From contig NZ_JARVCN010000393.1 in NCBI RefSeq assembly GCF_038442745.1, positions 1-24,919 on the forward strand: a stretch of DNA of 24,919 nt. Reading direction: 5' to 3'. This document shows, piece after piece, positions 23,824-24,919 of this stretch. The position numbers and the translations under genes were made by a program. The notes below the pieces were generated by a model. The model searched no databases. It was not told where the DNA came from and worked only from the letters and a program-made list of their open reading frames with translations. This stretch comes from Crocosphaera sp038442745 (GTDB lineage: Bacteria > Cyanobacteriota > Cyanobacteriia > Cyanobacteriales > Microcystaceae). Each line of letters starts with the position of its first letter. The stretch's first letter is position 1.

Positions 23824-24240
23824 ATGGAATCTAAAGTTCAAGAACAAACCAAACCCACAAACTTAAGTGCTGAAGTACCTGGTACTCTTACTACAACTGC
23901 CAGTCCTAATGTAGGGGATCAACCTTGGCAAGAATGGTTAGGCCCTGTGATGGATATCGTAGTCAAAGTTCCCGAATACATAAGCCAGTTTTTTAGTGAG
24001 TATAAACAACCTCTAACAATTCTCGGTTTATCACTTTTAGCCATCATCACCGTCAAAATTATCGTAGCTGTCTTAGGAGCGATCGATGATATTCCTCTCC
24101 TAGCTCCCCTATTTGAAATGGTTGGGTTAGGTTATAGTGCTTGGTTTGTTTGGCGTTATCTCTGGAAAGCATCTAACCGCAAAGAATTATCCAGCGAGTT
24201 TGATGCGCTAAAAAATCAAGTTTTTGGCGATAACGCTTAA
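23824..24240 (+). CDS. curT: CAAD-domain membrane protein, CURT1/CurT-like
   Basis: The 138-residue protein starts with a polar, probably disordered N-terminus (1-35). An amphipathic segment (about 36-60: WLGPVMDIVVKVPEYISQFF) precedes two transmembrane helices (about 63-87 and 91-113) joined by a very short turn (DDIP), and a second amphipathic helix (about 116-134) ends it. This is the CAAD/CURT1 plan. CURT1 proteins bend thylakoid membranes, and the same domain is appended to some cyanobacterial aminoacyl-tRNA synthetases. The conserved LAPLFEMVGLGYSAWFVWRYL motif fits the family well. It is a stand-alone copy, not fused to a synthetase. A structured leader precedes it and a strong terminator follows, so it is a monocistronic gene. 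The symbol is by family resemblance to the Synechocystis protein. Confidence 0.87.
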   Translation: MESKVQEQTKPTNLSAEVPGTLTTTASPNVGDQPWQEWLGPVMDIVVKVPEYISQFFSEYKQPLTILGLSLLAIITVKIIVAVLGAIDDIPLLAPLFEMVGLGYSAWFVWRYLWKASNRKELSSEFDALKNQVFGDNA

Positions 24241-24269
24241 TTTAAGTAACTTTTCACTGTTTTTTACAC

Positions 24270-24303
24270 CCTCCGAACTTTTATGATCGGAGGATTTTTT
24301 TTT
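24270..24303 (+). terminator. Rho-independent terminator of the CAAD gene
   Basis: A perfect 7-bp GC-rich stem CCTCCGA/TCGGAGG with a 10-nt loop (24270-24293) is followed by A and nine T residues. It lies 30 bp after the stop codon. Confidence 0.93.
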
Positions 24304-24682
24304 AATCTCACATCTTGCACCTTGGATAAAACTGGCTAGTTTGTAGGCGTTTATAGCAATTTTCATTTGCATAGATTACAAACTCAAAGAAAAATAGCCC
24401 CCACACTTCCCACCCCTCCCACACTCCCCACCCTCACTAAACCGAGATTTTGATACACCCAATTGAAAACTGCTATTAGCTATTAGCTATCAGCTATCAG
24501 CTATCAGCCATCAGTTGAAACATATCAATCTCTATCTTATGCTGTGAGTGAGATTAAACCAATGCTTAACGCTTTCAGCTAAGAGATGAAAGCCGAACGC
24601 TGTGCGATAGCGCCGGAACGGAGTGAGGAACTGCTAACTGCTAACTGCTAACTGTCAACTGTCAACTGTTAACTGCTAACTG
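24304..24682. repeat. Repeat-rich spacer: C-rich tract, heptamer arrays and hairpins
   Basis: No gene is visible in this stretch. At 24398-24433 there is a C-rich tract with six runs of 3-5 C; on the minus strand it has the form of a G-quadruplex. At 24474-24515 there are five tandem heptamers TATTAGC/TATCAGC plus one degenerate unit. Their reverse complement (CTGATAG) belongs to the same CTG-type family as the other arrays but points the other way. At 24571-24593 GCTTTCA-(9 nt)-TGAAAGC forms a hairpin, followed by a smaller one (CGCT...AGCG). From 24631 a nine-unit heptamer array begins and continues past the end of this spacer. Confidence 0.75.
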
Positions 24683-24693
24683 TTAACTGTCAA
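24631..24693. repeat. Nine-unit heptamer array (CTGNNAA) entering a gene end
   Basis: Nine contiguous 7-bp units run without interruption: CTGCTAA three times, CTGTCAA twice, CTGTTAA, CTGCTAA, CTGTTAA and CTGTCAA. All share CTG..AA and vary only at positions 4-5. The last units cover the stop codon and the final three sense codons of the minus-strand STAND gene. The unit is the same family as the array at 22532-22580. Confidence 0.88.
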
Positions 24694-24919
24694 CCAAGTG
24701 TTCTTGTAACAACCGATGAATAAACCGATAACCTCCACCCACCCGCTGCAATAATAATTGTTCCGTACAATAATCTAAAAAACGGGCATAATTCCAAGGG
24801 GTATAATTATTCATGGTTAACACCAAACGCAAACTGAAATGTTGCAAAACAGCTTGTCCACTATTAGAGTATCTTCTCAAAAAGCCAGGGGTCACTCGCT
24901 GCGAAAACTTAGGCCAAAC
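24683..24919 (-). CDS. C-terminal end of a STAND/NACHT-type NTPase protein (partial)
   Basis: The frame is open to the right edge, so the gene continues beyond the window; about 78 codons are visible. The sequence carries HFSLRLVL...YTPWNYARFLDY (roughly residues 30-50 of the visible part) and LLLQRVGGGYRFIHRLLQEH. I recognise this as the conserved C-terminus of large cyanobacterial NACHT-domain membrane proteins, where the segment ends with GGGY-FIHR-LLEH. The NTPase core itself is outside the window. The protein ends abruptly with LVDS instead of the more usual HFA-type tail, because the last codons and TAA come from a heptamer array. An internal GTG (24893-24895) is not a plausible start, since coding similarity extends upstream. 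Confidence 0.72.
   Translation of the reverse strand, partial: VWPKFSQRVTPGFLRRYSNSGQAVLQHFSLRLVLTMNNYTPWNYARFLDYCTEQLLLQRVGGGYRFIHRLLQEHLVDS

Noticed and set aside
24571..24628. Possible tRNA or small RNA with two hairpins
   Set aside because: No T-loop GTTCRA motif, no cloverleaf spacing and no promoter; more likely part of the repeat region.
24474..24693. Possible CRISPR array
   Set aside because: Units are contiguous 7-mers without spacers; no repeat of 25-40 bp and no cas genes.

Overview
This window is cyanobacterial chromosome. It carries phylloquinone genes (menF, menA), a CAAD/CURT1-type thylakoid membrane protein, a cyanobacterial-type Na+/H+ antiporter, six complete HIP1 octamers (GCGATCGC at 6914, 10723, 16613, 17288, 20623 and 22061) and heptameric short tandem repeats between genes. 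The base composition is AT-rich. A unicellular relative of the Cyanothece/Crocosphaera/Geminocystis type is plausible, but the genus cannot be fixed from this sequence alone.

Layout. (1) 1-729 (+): the 3' part of a prokaryotic pentameric ligand-gated ion channel gene whose reading frame is broken close to the left edge. (2) 740-4596 (-): a purA-rplY transcription unit with a clear promoter and a clear terminator, a small two-helix membrane protein, and a CPA2 Na+/H+ antiporter. (3) 4675-7989 (-): an AcrB-type RND pump with no adaptor or outer-membrane partner nearby. (4) 8177-10654 (+): two tandemly duplicated six-helix K+-channel-like genes followed 12 bp later by a membrane histidine kinase. 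(5) 10709-13468 (+): an Sfp-type phosphopantetheinyl transferase, then rfbD and a long-form rfbA for dTDP-sugar synthesis. (6) 13465-19168 (-): a solitary C5-cytosine DNA methyltransferase, a small conserved protein, a 749-residue CBS/NeuB/SAF/TIM-barrel fusion and menF. (7) 19297-20208 (+): menA, divergent from menF. (8) 20185-21449 (-): a grxC-gshB operon. (9) 21581-24240 (+): an exported pentapeptide/TPR protein, a tandem-domain 6-pyruvoyltetrahydropterin-synthase-family protein, and the CAAD protein with a strong intrinsic terminator. (10) 24683-24919 (-): the C-terminal end of a STAND/NACHT-type protein, with a heptamer array running into its last codons.

Themes: ion and solute transport in the first 10 kb, cell-surface sugar precursors in the middle (rfbD/rfbA and the NeuB fusion), then quinone and glutathione metabolism. 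No mobile element, CRISPR array or RNA gene was found. The features most worth a second look are the NeuB fusion, the channel-channel-kinase cluster, the half-degenerate tandem QueD-like protein, the broken ligand-gated channel, the two-hairpin leader before the CAAD gene, and the heptamer repeats that contribute codons to the STAND gene.
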